Below are positions 12,211-19,678 of a DNA stretch of 20,262 nt, one piece after another. Each line of letters starts with the position of its first letter. Within the stretch, counting starts at the first letter, position 1. Source of the DNA: JBFHRB01 sp041591915. Lineage in GTDB: Bacteria > Actinomycetota > Nitriliruptoria > Nitriliruptorales > Nitriliruptoraceae. The notes beneath the pieces were generated by a model. The model worked only from the letters and a program-made list of their open reading frames with translations, was not told the origin of the DNA and did not search any database. The position numbers and the translations under genes were made by a program. Where the stretch lies: positions 1 to 20,262 of the forward strand of contig JBFHRB010000026.1 of NCBI GenBank assembly GCA_041591915.1, in the 5' to 3' direction.

Positions 12211-14235
12211 TTGACGACGAAGACGGCCCCCGGAACGCGCACCCGCGCGCGCCGCATCGCCCGCCGCCGCCTCCGCGTCACGCGGGACACCACCGTCCGT
12301 CGCGTCGTCGGGATGCTCCTGGTCTTCGCCGTCGCGTTCGGCGGTGTCCTCTACCGGCTCTTCGACGTCCAGGTCCAGCGCGCCGACTACTTCGCCGAGT
12401 TCGGGGAGCGCCAGCGCGAGCGCACCATCGACCTCAGCGCTCGTCGCGGCCGCCTGTACGACCGCGACGGGGAGGTCCTCGCCACGTCCATCGACGCGGC
12501 AACGATCTACGCGGACCCCCGGGCCTTCCGCCCCGAGACACTGGAGAACGGGCTCGTCAAGCCGCCGGCGGCCGACCCCGTCCGCACGGCGGCCGCCCTG
12601 GCGCCGCTGCTCGGACGCGAGGCCGAGTGGATCGAGGCGCAGCTGACCAAGGACGCGCACTTCGTCTACCTCGGACGCCAGCTCGACTGGGAGCTCGGCG
12701 AGCAGATCCTGTCGCTGCAGGTCGATGGCAGGCCCGTGAGCGGCCTCGGGCGCATCGTCGAGCCGAGCCGCGTCTACCCGGGTGGTGGACTCGCCGGACA
12801 GATCGTCGGCTTCACCGGCATCGACGGTGACGGGCTGCACGGCCTCGAGCTCCAGCACGACAGCCTGCTCAAGGGCACGCCCGGGACCCTCGTCTTCGAG
12901 CGCGCCGGCTCCGGCCTGCAGATCGCGTCCGGCACCCGCGAGGTCACGCCGCCGATCGCCGGCACGGACCTCGTGCTGACCATCGACCGGGAGATCCAGC
13001 ACAAGGCCGAAGCGGTGGCCGAGCAGCTGCTCCTCGACTACGACGCGGCCGGCGCCGGCATCGTCGTGCTCGAGGTCGGCAGCGGCGAGGTCCTCGCGAT
13101 GGCGAGCGCGCCGGGCTTCGACCCCAACGTCCGGGCCGAGTACGCCCCCGACCTCTGGCGCAACCGGACCGTGACCGACGTGTTCGAGCCGGGCTCGGTG
13201 CAGAAGGCGATCACGGCGGCTGCGGCGCTCGAGGAGGGGGTCGTGACGCCGGAGACCACCTTCCTCGTCGACGACCGCTACCGCGTCGGGAACAAGACGT
13301 TCTCCGACGCGCACGACCACCCGACGGAGGAGATGACGTTCCGCGAGATCATCGAGACCTCGTCGAACGTCGGCACGATCATGGTCGCGGAGGAACTCGG
13401 CGACCAGCGACTCGCGGAGTACCTGGACCGCTTCGGCTTCGGCCGGGCCTCGGGCGTCGGCTTCCCTGGCGAGGCGCCCGGCCTCGTGCTGCCCGTCGAC
13501 CAGTGGTGGACGACCAGCCTGCCGACCATCGCGATCGGCCAGGGGGTCGCGGTCACGCTCCTGCAGTCCGCGGACTTCTACGCCACCATCGCCAACGACG
13601 GGGTCGCGACGCAGCCGCGCATCATCCGCGGCACGGTTGGTGACGACGGCCGACTCGCGCCCAGCACGCCGGCATCGACGACCCGGGTCGTGTCGAACGA
13701 GACGGCCCAGGCCATGCAGGACATCCTCACCGGCGTGGTCCACGGTGAGCGCGCGACCGGCAAGCGCGCCGCCGTCCCGGGCTACCTCGTCGCAGGGAAG
13801 ACGGGCACCGCCCGCAAGCCCCTGGCGGATGCCCGCGGCTACTCGGGGCAGTACGTGGCCTCCTTCGTCGGCTTCGCGCCCGCCGACGACCCGCAGATCG
13901 TCGTCGCCGTGATGGTCGACGAGCCCTACCCGATCTGGGGCGGCGTCGTCGCCGCACCCGCGTTCAGCGAGGTCATGGAGTTCACGCTCCGCCACCTGCG
14001 CGTCGCCCCCGGCGGCCGTGCCCCCACCATCGCCGAGGTGCTCGACGCGGCCGACCGTGCCAAGGCCGATGCCGCAGCGCAGCAGGAGGGGCCCGCCACC
14101 GCGCCCGACGCCCCGGCCTCGCCTCCGGTCGGCGACGCCGCGGACCCGGCGGCAAGCAGCCCGCAGGACCCCGCTGGCGAACCGGCGGAGGCCGACCCCG
14201 ACCCGGCCGCCGAGGACCCGCCGGACGGCGGCTAG
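12211..14235 (+). CDS. ftsI: Septal peptidoglycan transpeptidase FtsI (class B PBP)
   Basis: A 674-aa class B penicillin-binding protein that cross-links septal peptidoglycan with FtsW. It has a basic cytoplasmic N-terminus, one membrane helix (about 31-49), a PBP-dimer region starting near RTIDLSARRGRLYDRDGEVL (71-90), and a transpeptidase domain (about 250-590). All three active-site motifs are intact: S329-x-x-K332 in EPGSVQK, S384-S385-N386 in ETSSNVGT, and K530-T531-G532 in VAGKTGTARKP. A low-complexity acidic Ala/Pro tail (about 608-674) extends past the domain. No PASTA domains are visible. The start is a TTG at 12211, directly after the ftsL TAG, with GGAG 6 nt upstream inside the end of ftsL. 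Also called pbpB. Confidence 0.95.
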   Translation: MTTKTAPGTRTRARRIARRRLRVTRDTTVRRVVGMLLVFAVAFGGVLYRLFDVQVQRADYFAEFGERQRERTIDLSARRGRLYDRDGEVLATSIDAATIYADPRAFRPETLENGLVKPPAADPVRTAAALAPLLGREAEWIEAQLTKDAHFVYLGRQLDWELGEQILSLQVDGRPVSGLGRIVEPSRVYPGGGLAGQIVGFTGIDGDGLHGLELQHDSLLKGTPGTLVFERAGSGLQIASGTREVTPPIAGTDLVLTIDREIQHKAEAVAEQLLLDYDAAGAGIVVLEVGSGEVLAMASAPGFDPNVRAEYAPDLWRNRTVTDVFEPGSVQKAITAAAALEEGVVTPETTFLVDDRYRVGNKTFSDAHDHPTEEMTFREIIETSSNVGTIMVAEELGDQRLAEYLDRFGFGRASGVGFPGEAPGLVLPVDQWWTTSLPTIAIGQGVAVTLLQSADFYATIANDGVATQPRIIRGTVGDDGRLAPSTPASTTRVVSNETAQAMQDILTGVVHGERATGKRAAVPGYLVAGKTGTARKPLADARGYSGQYVASFVGFAPADDPQIVVAVMVDEPYPIWGGVVAAPAFSEVMEFTLRHLRVAPGGRAPTIAEVLDAADRAKADAAAQQEGPATAPDAPASPPVGDAADPAASSPQDPAGEPAEADPDPAAEDPPDGG

Positions 14236-14287
14236 ACCCCGGCCGGACGGGCGGCCCCGCCTAACCGGAGCGCTGCAGGCCCGTCGT

Positions 14288-14293
14288 TATCCT
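14288..14293 (+). promoter_or_regulatory. Possible internal -10 element (TATCCT) upstream of murE
   Basis: TATCCT fits TANNNT in the only sizeable non-coding gap of the cluster, but no -35 is recognisable at 17-18 nt. It would place the 5' end of a murE transcript at about the start of the 14299-14325 hairpin. Confidence 0.25.
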
Positions 14294-14298
14294 CGGAC

Positions 14299-14325
14299 GA
14301 GGGTCGAGCGCAGCGCTCGACCCTC
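14299..14325. terminator. Perfect hairpin between ftsI and murE (terminator or mRNA-processing element)
   Basis: Arms GAGGGTCGAGCGC (14299-14311) and GCGCTCGACCCTC (14313-14325) are perfect 13-bp reverse complements around a single A. The top pairs must open, leaving about 11 or 12. There is no T-tract. It lies 63 nt after the ftsI stop and 47 nt before the preferred murE start, so it could attenuate read-through, protect an mRNA end, or be the 5' hairpin of an internal transcript. Confidence 0.6.
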
Positions 14326-14372
14326 CGGCTGTGGCCCCGTGCAGCCGATCCCCGAACGACACGAGCGGACGC

Positions 14373-15860
14373 GTGCCGACGACCCTGAGCGCCATCACCG
14401 CCGCGCTGCCGACTGCCGAGCAGCGCGGGGAGGCCGACGTTGTCGACGCGACCCACGACAGCCGCCAGGTCGAGCCGGGCTGGCTGTTCTGCTGTGTCGT
14501 GGGACACAACGTCGACGGCCACGACTTCGCGCCGGCGGCCGTGGCGGCCGGCGCCTCCGCACTGCTGGTGCAGCGCTTCCTCGACCTCGACGTGCCACAG
14601 GTTCGGGTGCCCGACGTCCGCGCCTCGATGGGGCCCGCTGCGGCGGTCGTCCACGGCGACCCCTCCGACGAGCTGCGCGTCGTCGGCATCACCGGGACCA
14701 ACGGCAAGACCACGACGACCTACCTCCTGGAGACCGCGTTCGGGGCCAACGCCTGGGGGACCGGGGTCATCGGGACGGTCGAGACGCGCATCAACGGCGA
14801 GCCCATCACCGGCGTTCGTACGACGCCCGAGGGCACCGACCTGCAGCGGCTGCTGCGTCGCATGCACGACCGGGGCGCGGACGCCGTGGCGATGGAGGTC
14901 TCGTCCCACGGCCTCGACCTGCACCGAGTCGCCGGTGTGCGCTTCTCGGTGGCCGCCTTCACGAACCTGACCCAGGACCACCTGGACTGGCACGGCTCCA
15001 TGGAGGCCTACTTCGACTCGAAGGCCCAACTGTTCGCATCCCCCTACGCGGACCGCGGTGTCGTCTGCGTCGATGACGAGTGGGGCCGCCGACTCGCGGC
15101 CGAGGCGCCGATCGCCATCACGACGTACGGGGCCCACCCGAGCGCCGAGCACCGCATCACGGGCATCGACGCCGACCTCACGGGGACGACCGCGCGGTTG
15201 GCCGGCCCGGACGGCGAGGCGGTGGTACGGACGCGGCTGCTCGGCGAGCACAACGGCAAGAACGCCGTTGCCGCCTACCTGTGCGCCCGCGCGATCGGCA
15301 TCGACGCCGAGGTGGCGCTGGCCGGCATCGCCGCCTGTGGCGGTGTGCCGGGCCGGTTCGAGCCGGTGCAGGTCGGGCAGCCGTTCGCGGTGGTCGTCGA
15401 CTACGCCCACACACCCGACGCCCTCCAGCACGTCGTCAGCGCCGCTCGGGACCTCCTCGGCGCGGCCGGGCGCCTCCACGTCGTCATCGGCTGTGGCGGC
15501 GACCGTGACCGGGGCAAGCGCCCGCTCATGGGTGCCGTTGCCGCGCAGGCGGACGTGGCACACCTCACCTCCGACAACCCGCGCTCGGAGGATCCCGCCG
15601 CCATCCTCGCGGAGGTCGAGGCCGGCGCCATCCGCGCGGTCGAGGGCGGCGCTCCTGCCGAGCTCGTCGTCGAGGTCGACCGCCGCCGTGCCATCGAGGC
15701 CGCCGTCGGCGCTGCCCGCGAGGGAGACGTCGTCGTGGTCGCAGGCAAGGGCCACGAGACGGGCCAGTACTTCGCCGACCACACGATCGACTTCGACGAC
15801 CGACTGGTCGCGCGAGAGGCCCTGTTGGCTGCCGGCCACGGATCGGAGGTCAGCTCGTGA
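14373..15860 (+). CDS. murE: UDP-MurNAc-tripeptide synthetase MurE (meso-DAP-adding)
   Basis: A 495-aa cytoplasmic Mur ligase that adds the third peptide residue to UDP-MurNAc-L-Ala-D-Glu with ATP. The P-loop is GITGTNGKTTTT (about 105-116), and the middle-domain motifs AMEVSSHGLDLHRV and FTNLTQDHLDWHGSMEAYF are intact. The carbamylated-lysine position is K217 in DSKAQLF. The C-terminal VVDYAHTPDALQ, GCGGDRDRGKRPLM and VAGKGHE are all present. The DNPR motif (401-404) is diagnostic for meso-diaminopimelate rather than lysine. I prefer the GTG at 14373 (MPTTLSAITAAL). The frame opens at GTG 14331, but those 14 residues are not MurE-like and lack a ribosome site. The 3' end overlaps murF as GTGA. 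Confidence 0.96.
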   Translation: MPTTLSAITAALPTAEQRGEADVVDATHDSRQVEPGWLFCCVVGHNVDGHDFAPAAVAAGASALLVQRFLDLDVPQVRVPDVRASMGPAAAVVHGDPSDELRVVGITGTNGKTTTTYLLETAFGANAWGTGVIGTVETRINGEPITGVRTTPEGTDLQRLLRRMHDRGADAVAMEVSSHGLDLHRVAGVRFSVAAFTNLTQDHLDWHGSMEAYFDSKAQLFASPYADRGVVCVDDEWGRRLAAEAPIAITTYGAHPSAEHRITGIDADLTGTTARLAGPDGEAVVRTRLLGEHNGKNAVAAYLCARAIGIDAEVALAGIAACGGVPGRFEPVQVGQPFAVVVDYAHTPDALQHVVSAARDLLGAAGRLHVVIGCGGDRDRGKRPLMGAVAAQADVAHLTSDNPRSEDPAAILAEVEAGAIRAVEGGAPAELVVEVDRRRAIEAAVGAAREGDVVVVAGKGHETGQYFADHTIDFDDRLVAREALLAAGHGSEVSS

Positions 15861-17260
15861 TCCCCCTACAGCTCGGGGAGGTCGCCGAGGCGGTCCGCGG
15901 GTCGGTCTCCGCAGGCGCCGCGACGGTCGACCGCGTCGTCACGGACTCGCGCGAGGCCGGGCCCGGCGCGCTCTTCGTGGCGCTACGCGGCGAGTCTGCG
16001 GACGGGCACGACTTCATCGACCAGGCCCTGGCGGACGGCGCGGCCGGCGTGCTCAGCGAGCGTGATCACGACGCACCCAATGTCGTACGGGTCGAGGACA
16101 CCTGGATCGCCGTCCGCCTGCTCGGCCACGAGGTCCGACGTCGCGTCGACCCGGACGTCATCGCCATCACCGGTTCGGTCGGCAAGACCACCACGAAGGA
16201 CCTCGCGGCGGCCGCCCTGCGAGCCGACCGCGCCACCGTCGCGGCGAGGGGCTCGTTCAACAACGAGCTCGGCGTGCCGCTGACGCTGCTCTCCGTCGAG
16301 GCCGACACGCGTGCCCTCGTGGTGGAGATCGGGGCCCGGGGCATCGGCCACATCGCCGAGCTGGCGCCGTTCGTCGAGCCCGACGTCGCCATCGTCACGG
16401 CCGTCGCCGAGGCACACCTCGAGTTCTTCGAGTCACTCGAGGGGGTCGCACGGGGCAAGGGCGAGCTCGTCGAGGCCCTCGGCGCCGACGGGACGGCCGT
16501 GCTCAACGGCGACGATCCCCGCGTCCGCGCGATGCGCGACCGGACCGATGCCGACGTCCTCACCTACGGGCGCGGTGACGTCGACGTGCGCGCCGTCGAC
16601 GTCGTGCTCGACGCGTTGGCGCGGCCCAGCTTCCACGTCGACGGCCCGTTCGGCACGGCCGGGGTGCGGCTGCCCCTCGCGGGCGAGCACCACGTCCACA
16701 ACGCGCTCGCGGCCCTGACCGCCGCGTGCTCCCTCGGTGCCGACCTCGAGGTGGCGGCTGCCGCCCTCGAGCACGCCGCCGTCTCGGCCTGGCGCTCGGA
16801 GGTCGTGACTGCCGGGGGCGTGGTCGTCCTCAACGATGCGTACAACGCCGGCGTGACGTCGACCACGGCCGCACTGCGCTCGCTGGCCGCCTTCGATCGG
16901 CCGGGTCGGCGGATCGCCGTGCTGGGCTACATGGCGGAGCTCGGGCCCACGGAGGACGACGACCACCGCCAGGTCGGCCACCGCGTCGCGGAGCTCGGCA
17001 TCGACCGCCTGATCGTGGTCGGCCGGGGCGCGCCCATCGCCGAGGGTGCGCGTGCCGGCGGGCTCGACGGTGATCGCATCGATGTCGTCGACGGTGCCGA
17101 CGAGGCGTTGACCCTCCTTCGGTCTGAGGTGCGCAGCGGCGATGCTGTGCTCGTCAAAGCGAGCCGTGTGGGTGGCCTCGAGCGGGTGGCCGCCGGGTTG
17201 CTCGCTGACCTGGACCCCGAACGGGCGCCTGCAGACCACGACCCGGAGCCGACCGCGTGA
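15857..17260 (+). CDS. murF: UDP-MurNAc-tripeptide:D-Ala-D-Ala ligase MurF
   Basis: A 467-aa Mur ligase that adds D-Ala-D-Ala to complete the UDP-MurNAc-pentapeptide. The N-terminal domain has VVTDSREAGPGALFVALRGE (27-46), the P-loop is AITGSVGKTTTKD (103-115), and SFNNELGVPLTLL (133-145) is a MurF hallmark. The central EAHLEFF, LNGDDPRV and EHHVHNALAA motifs, and the C-terminal LGYMAELG and LVKASR, are also present. Two usually strict motifs deviate: the NDAYNANP loop reads NDAYNAGVTS (326-335), and the NIGxAHL segment reads AVAEAHL. This may reflect a lineage-specific MurF rather than loss of function, because there is no second copy here and synteny is perfect. GTG start in a GTGA overlap with murE, and the same overlap with mraY. 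Confidence 0.93.
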   Translation: MIPLQLGEVAEAVRGSVSAGAATVDRVVTDSREAGPGALFVALRGESADGHDFIDQALADGAAGVLSERDHDAPNVVRVEDTWIAVRLLGHEVRRRVDPDVIAITGSVGKTTTKDLAAAALRADRATVAARGSFNNELGVPLTLLSVEADTRALVVEIGARGIGHIAELAPFVEPDVAIVTAVAEAHLEFFESLEGVARGKGELVEALGADGTAVLNGDDPRVRAMRDRTDADVLTYGRGDVDVRAVDVVLDALARPSFHVDGPFGTAGVRLPLAGEHHVHNALAALTAACSLGADLEVAAAALEHAAVSAWRSEVVTAGGVVVLNDAYNAGVTSTTAALRSLAAFDRPGRRIAVLGYMAELGPTEDDDHRQVGHRVAELGIDRLIVVGRGAPIAEGARAGGLDGDRIDVVDGADEALTLLRSEVRSGDAVLVKASRVGGLERVAAGLLADLDPERAPADHDPEPTA

Positions 17261-18294
17261 TCTCCATCCTCGTCGCCGCCGTCGTGGCCGGGATGATCTC
17301 GCTGGTCGGGACGCCGCTCGTGATCGCGTACTTCCGTGGGCGCGGCTTCGGCCAGGCGATCCGCGAGGAGGGTCCCGACCACCACCAGGCCAAGGCCGGC
17401 ACCCCGACGATGGGAGGGGTGGCCTTCCTCATCGCCGCGCTCGCCGGCTACATGGCGGCACGGTTCACCGGCGTGCGCTTCACGCCGACGGGCATGCTCG
17501 TCCTGTTCACGTTCCTGGGCATGGGTGCCGTCGGGTTCGCGGACGACTTCATCAAGGTCCGCATGCAGCGCAACCTCGGCCTGAACAAGACCGCCAAGTT
17601 CCTCGGCCAGGCCCTGGTCGCCGTGGTCTTCGCCGTGCTCGGACCGCGCCTCGCCGGGGTCCCCGAGCACATCTCGGTCGTGGGCGAAGGGGGCCTGCAG
17701 GTCCCGACCGCGGTCTTCGTCCTCTGGATCTTCATCCTGCTGACCGGCAGCTCGAACGCCGTCAACCTGACCGACGGGCTGGACGGCCTCGCTGCCGGAT
17801 CATCGATCCAGGTGTTCGGCGCCTACACGATCATCGCCTTCTGGCTGTTCCGACACCCCGAGAGCTACGCCTTCGTCGACGCCCAGTCGATGCGAGACGT
17901 CGCGGTCGTGGCCGCCGCCGCCGCAGCCGCCACCACCGGGTTCCTCTGGTACAACGCCCCGCCTGCCAGGATCTTCATGGGTGACACCGGGTCGCTCGCG
18001 ATCGGGGGCCTGCTGGCCGCCCTCGCGACGGTCACGAACACCCAGTTCCTGCTGGTCCTGTTCGGTGGCCTGTTCGTCCTCGAGACCGTGTCGGTGATCG
18101 CCCAGGTCTTCACCTTCCGGGTCTTCGGCAAGCGCGTCTTCCGGATGGCGCCGCTGCACCACCACTTCGAGCTCGGCGGCTGGGCGGAGACCACGGTGAT
18201 CGTGCGCTTCTGGATCGTTGCCGGGATCGGGGTCGCCCTCGGCCTCGGCTCGTTCTACGCGGAGTTCCTCGCGCGGGTGGGCACCGGTGGCTGA
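17257..18294 (+). CDS. mraY: Phospho-MurNAc-pentapeptide transferase MraY
   Basis: A 345-aa integral membrane enzyme with about ten membrane helices. It transfers phospho-MurNAc-pentapeptide from UDP to undecaprenyl phosphate, making lipid I on the cytoplasmic face. Conserved loops are all present: DHHQAKAGTPTMGG (41-54), FADDFIKV (94-101) with the catalytic Asp pair, NAVNLTDGLDGLAAG (167-181), FMGDTGSLAIGG (240-251), and MAPLHHHFELGGWAET (297-312) with the HHH motif. The length is slightly below the 360 residues of E. coli MraY. GTG start in a GTGA overlap with the end of murF. Its 3' end overlaps murD by 8 nt. Confidence 0.97.
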   Translation: MISILVAAVVAGMISLVGTPLVIAYFRGRGFGQAIREEGPDHHQAKAGTPTMGGVAFLIAALAGYMAARFTGVRFTPTGMLVLFTFLGMGAVGFADDFIKVRMQRNLGLNKTAKFLGQALVAVVFAVLGPRLAGVPEHISVVGEGGLQVPTAVFVLWIFILLTGSSNAVNLTDGLDGLAAGSSIQVFGAYTIIAFWLFRHPESYAFVDAQSMRDVAVVAAAAAAATTGFLWYNAPPARIFMGDTGSLAIGGLLAALATVTNTQFLLVLFGGLFVLETVSVIAQVFTFRVFGKRVFRMAPLHHHFELGGWAETTVIVRFWIVAGIGVALGLGSFYAEFLARVGTGG

Positions 18295-19678
18295 CGCGCT
18301 CGCAGGCGTCGAGCAGGCGCTCGTCATCGGGCTCGGCTCGTCCGGGAGGGTCGCCGTCCAGGTCCTCGTCGACGCGGGCGTCAGCGTCATCGCGACCGAC
18401 GAGCGCGAGGACGCGCCCGGTGCGGACGCGGCGCGGGACCTCGGTGCGCGGGTCGTCGTCACGGCGGACCCGACCGGCCTGCTGGAGGGCGTGGACCTCG
18501 TCGTCCCGTCGCCCGGGGTCCCCGAGACCTCGACGGTCCTGCAGGCCGCGGAGGCGCGTGGTGTCCCGGTCTGGAGCGAGCCCGAGCTCGGCTTCCGGCT
18601 CTTCGCGCCGCGCGTCGTCGGCATCACGGGTACCAACGGCAAGACCACGGTCACCGAGATGACGACGGCCATGCTGGCGCGGTCAGGGATCGCCGCCATC
18701 TCCTGCGGCAACATCGGGCACCCCTTCACGGCCGCTGCCCGGGATGCGACACCGGACACCGTCCTCGTCGCGGAGCTGTCGTCGTTCCAGCTGCGCTACG
18801 CCCACGAGCTGCGCCCCGAGGTCGGGATCCTGACCAACCTCGCGCCCGACCACCTCGACTGGCACGGCGGCATGGAGAGGTACGGCGCTGCCAAGGCCCG
18901 GCTGTGGCAGGCGCAGGTCGACGGCGACTGGGCGGTGGTCGGCGCGGAGGACGCTGCCGCCCTCGCACTCGCCCGAGCGCACGCTCCGGCCGGCCTCGCG
19001 TACGCCTGTGGACGCTCGCTCGCCGGAGCGGACAGCGACGGACCCGGCTGCGGCATCGAGGTCGGCGTGGGCGTCGACCGGGGGCGGCTCGTGTCGACCA
19101 TCCCGTCCGCCCGGGGCACGGTGGTCGCCGTCGCGGACCTCCCCGTGCAGGCCCCCCACCACCTCGCGAACCTGGCAGCCGCCGCCTCGGCGGCCCTGCT
19201 CCTCGGCGCCGGTGTGGAGCCCGTCGGCAGCGCGGCGCAGGCCTTCCACCCGGGCCGGCACCGCCTGGAGCTCGTCGCGGAGGTCGCCGGCGTCCGCTAC
19301 GTCGACGACAGCAAGGCGACCAACGCGCACGCCGCCGCTGCGGCGCTCGGCGCGTACCCCTCCGTCGTCTGGATCGCGGGCGGCCTCGCGAAGGGCGTGG
19401 ACCTGTCGGTCCTGGCCCCGTCGCTGGGGCCGGTCCGCCACGCGGTCCTCATCGGCGCCGCGGCGCCGGCCCTCACGGACGTCTGCTCGGACGCCGGTGT
19501 GCCGGCGGAGATCGCGGACTCGATGGAGGCCGCGGTGTCGGCGGCGGCGGCGGTCGCACAGGACGGCGACGTCGTACTGCTCGCCCCAGCCTGCGCCTCG
19601 TTCGACATGTTCTCCGGCTATGCGGACCGCGGCGATCGGTTCGCCGCCGCCGCCCGCGCGCTGGCGGGGGAGGGCTAG
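18287..19678 (+). CDS. murD: UDP-MurNAc-L-alanine:D-glutamate ligase MurD
   Basis: A 463-aa cytoplasmic Mur ligase that adds D-Glu to UDP-MurNAc-L-Ala. The N-terminal Rossmann-like motif is ALVIGLGSSGRVAVQVL (11-27), with LVVPSPGVP (71-79) after it. The P-loop is GITGTNGKTTVTEM (112-125). ELSSFQLRY (163-171) and TNLAPDHLDWHGGMERY (183-199) precede the likely carbamylated K203. The C-terminus holds VDDSKATNAHAAAAAL, WIAGGLAKGVDL and LLAPACASFDMF, the MurD signature. I chose GTG 18287 (MADALAGVEQAL), 8 nt inside the end of mraY. The frame opens further upstream at 18218, but those residues are a Ser/Arg-rich reading of mraY. Its TAG abuts the ftsW ATG. Confidence 0.95.
   Translation: MADALAGVEQALVIGLGSSGRVAVQVLVDAGVSVIATDEREDAPGADAARDLGARVVVTADPTGLLEGVDLVVPSPGVPETSTVLQAAEARGVPVWSEPELGFRLFAPRVVGITGTNGKTTVTEMTTAMLARSGIAAISCGNIGHPFTAAARDATPDTVLVAELSSFQLRYAHELRPEVGILTNLAPDHLDWHGGMERYGAAKARLWQAQVDGDWAVVGAEDAAALALARAHAPAGLAYACGRSLAGADSDGPGCGIEVGVGVDRGRLVSTIPSARGTVVAVADLPVQAPHHLANLAAAASAALLLGAGVEPVGSAAQAFHPGRHRLELVAEVAGVRYVDDSKATNAHAAAAALGAYPSVVWIAGGLAKGVDLSVLAPSLGPVRHAVLIGAAAPALTDVCSDAGVPAEIADSMEAAVSAAAAVAQDGDVVLLAPACASFDMFSGYADRGDRFAAAARALAGEG

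Noticed and set aside
11749..13995. Long open frame on the minus strand opposite ftsL and ftsI
   Set aside because: It is an Arg/Asp/Val-rich composition artefact with no motif. The plus strand holds ftsL and ftsI with intact motifs.
14331..14372. Upstream GTG start for MurE
   Set aside because: The 14 residues it adds do not resemble a MurE N-terminus and have no ribosome site. The GTG at 14373 fits the family start better, though this is not certain.
18218..18286. N-terminal extension of MurD
   Set aside because: It is a Ser/Arg-rich reading of the mraY 3' end. The conserved MurD Rossmann-like motif begins about 10 residues after GTG 18287.
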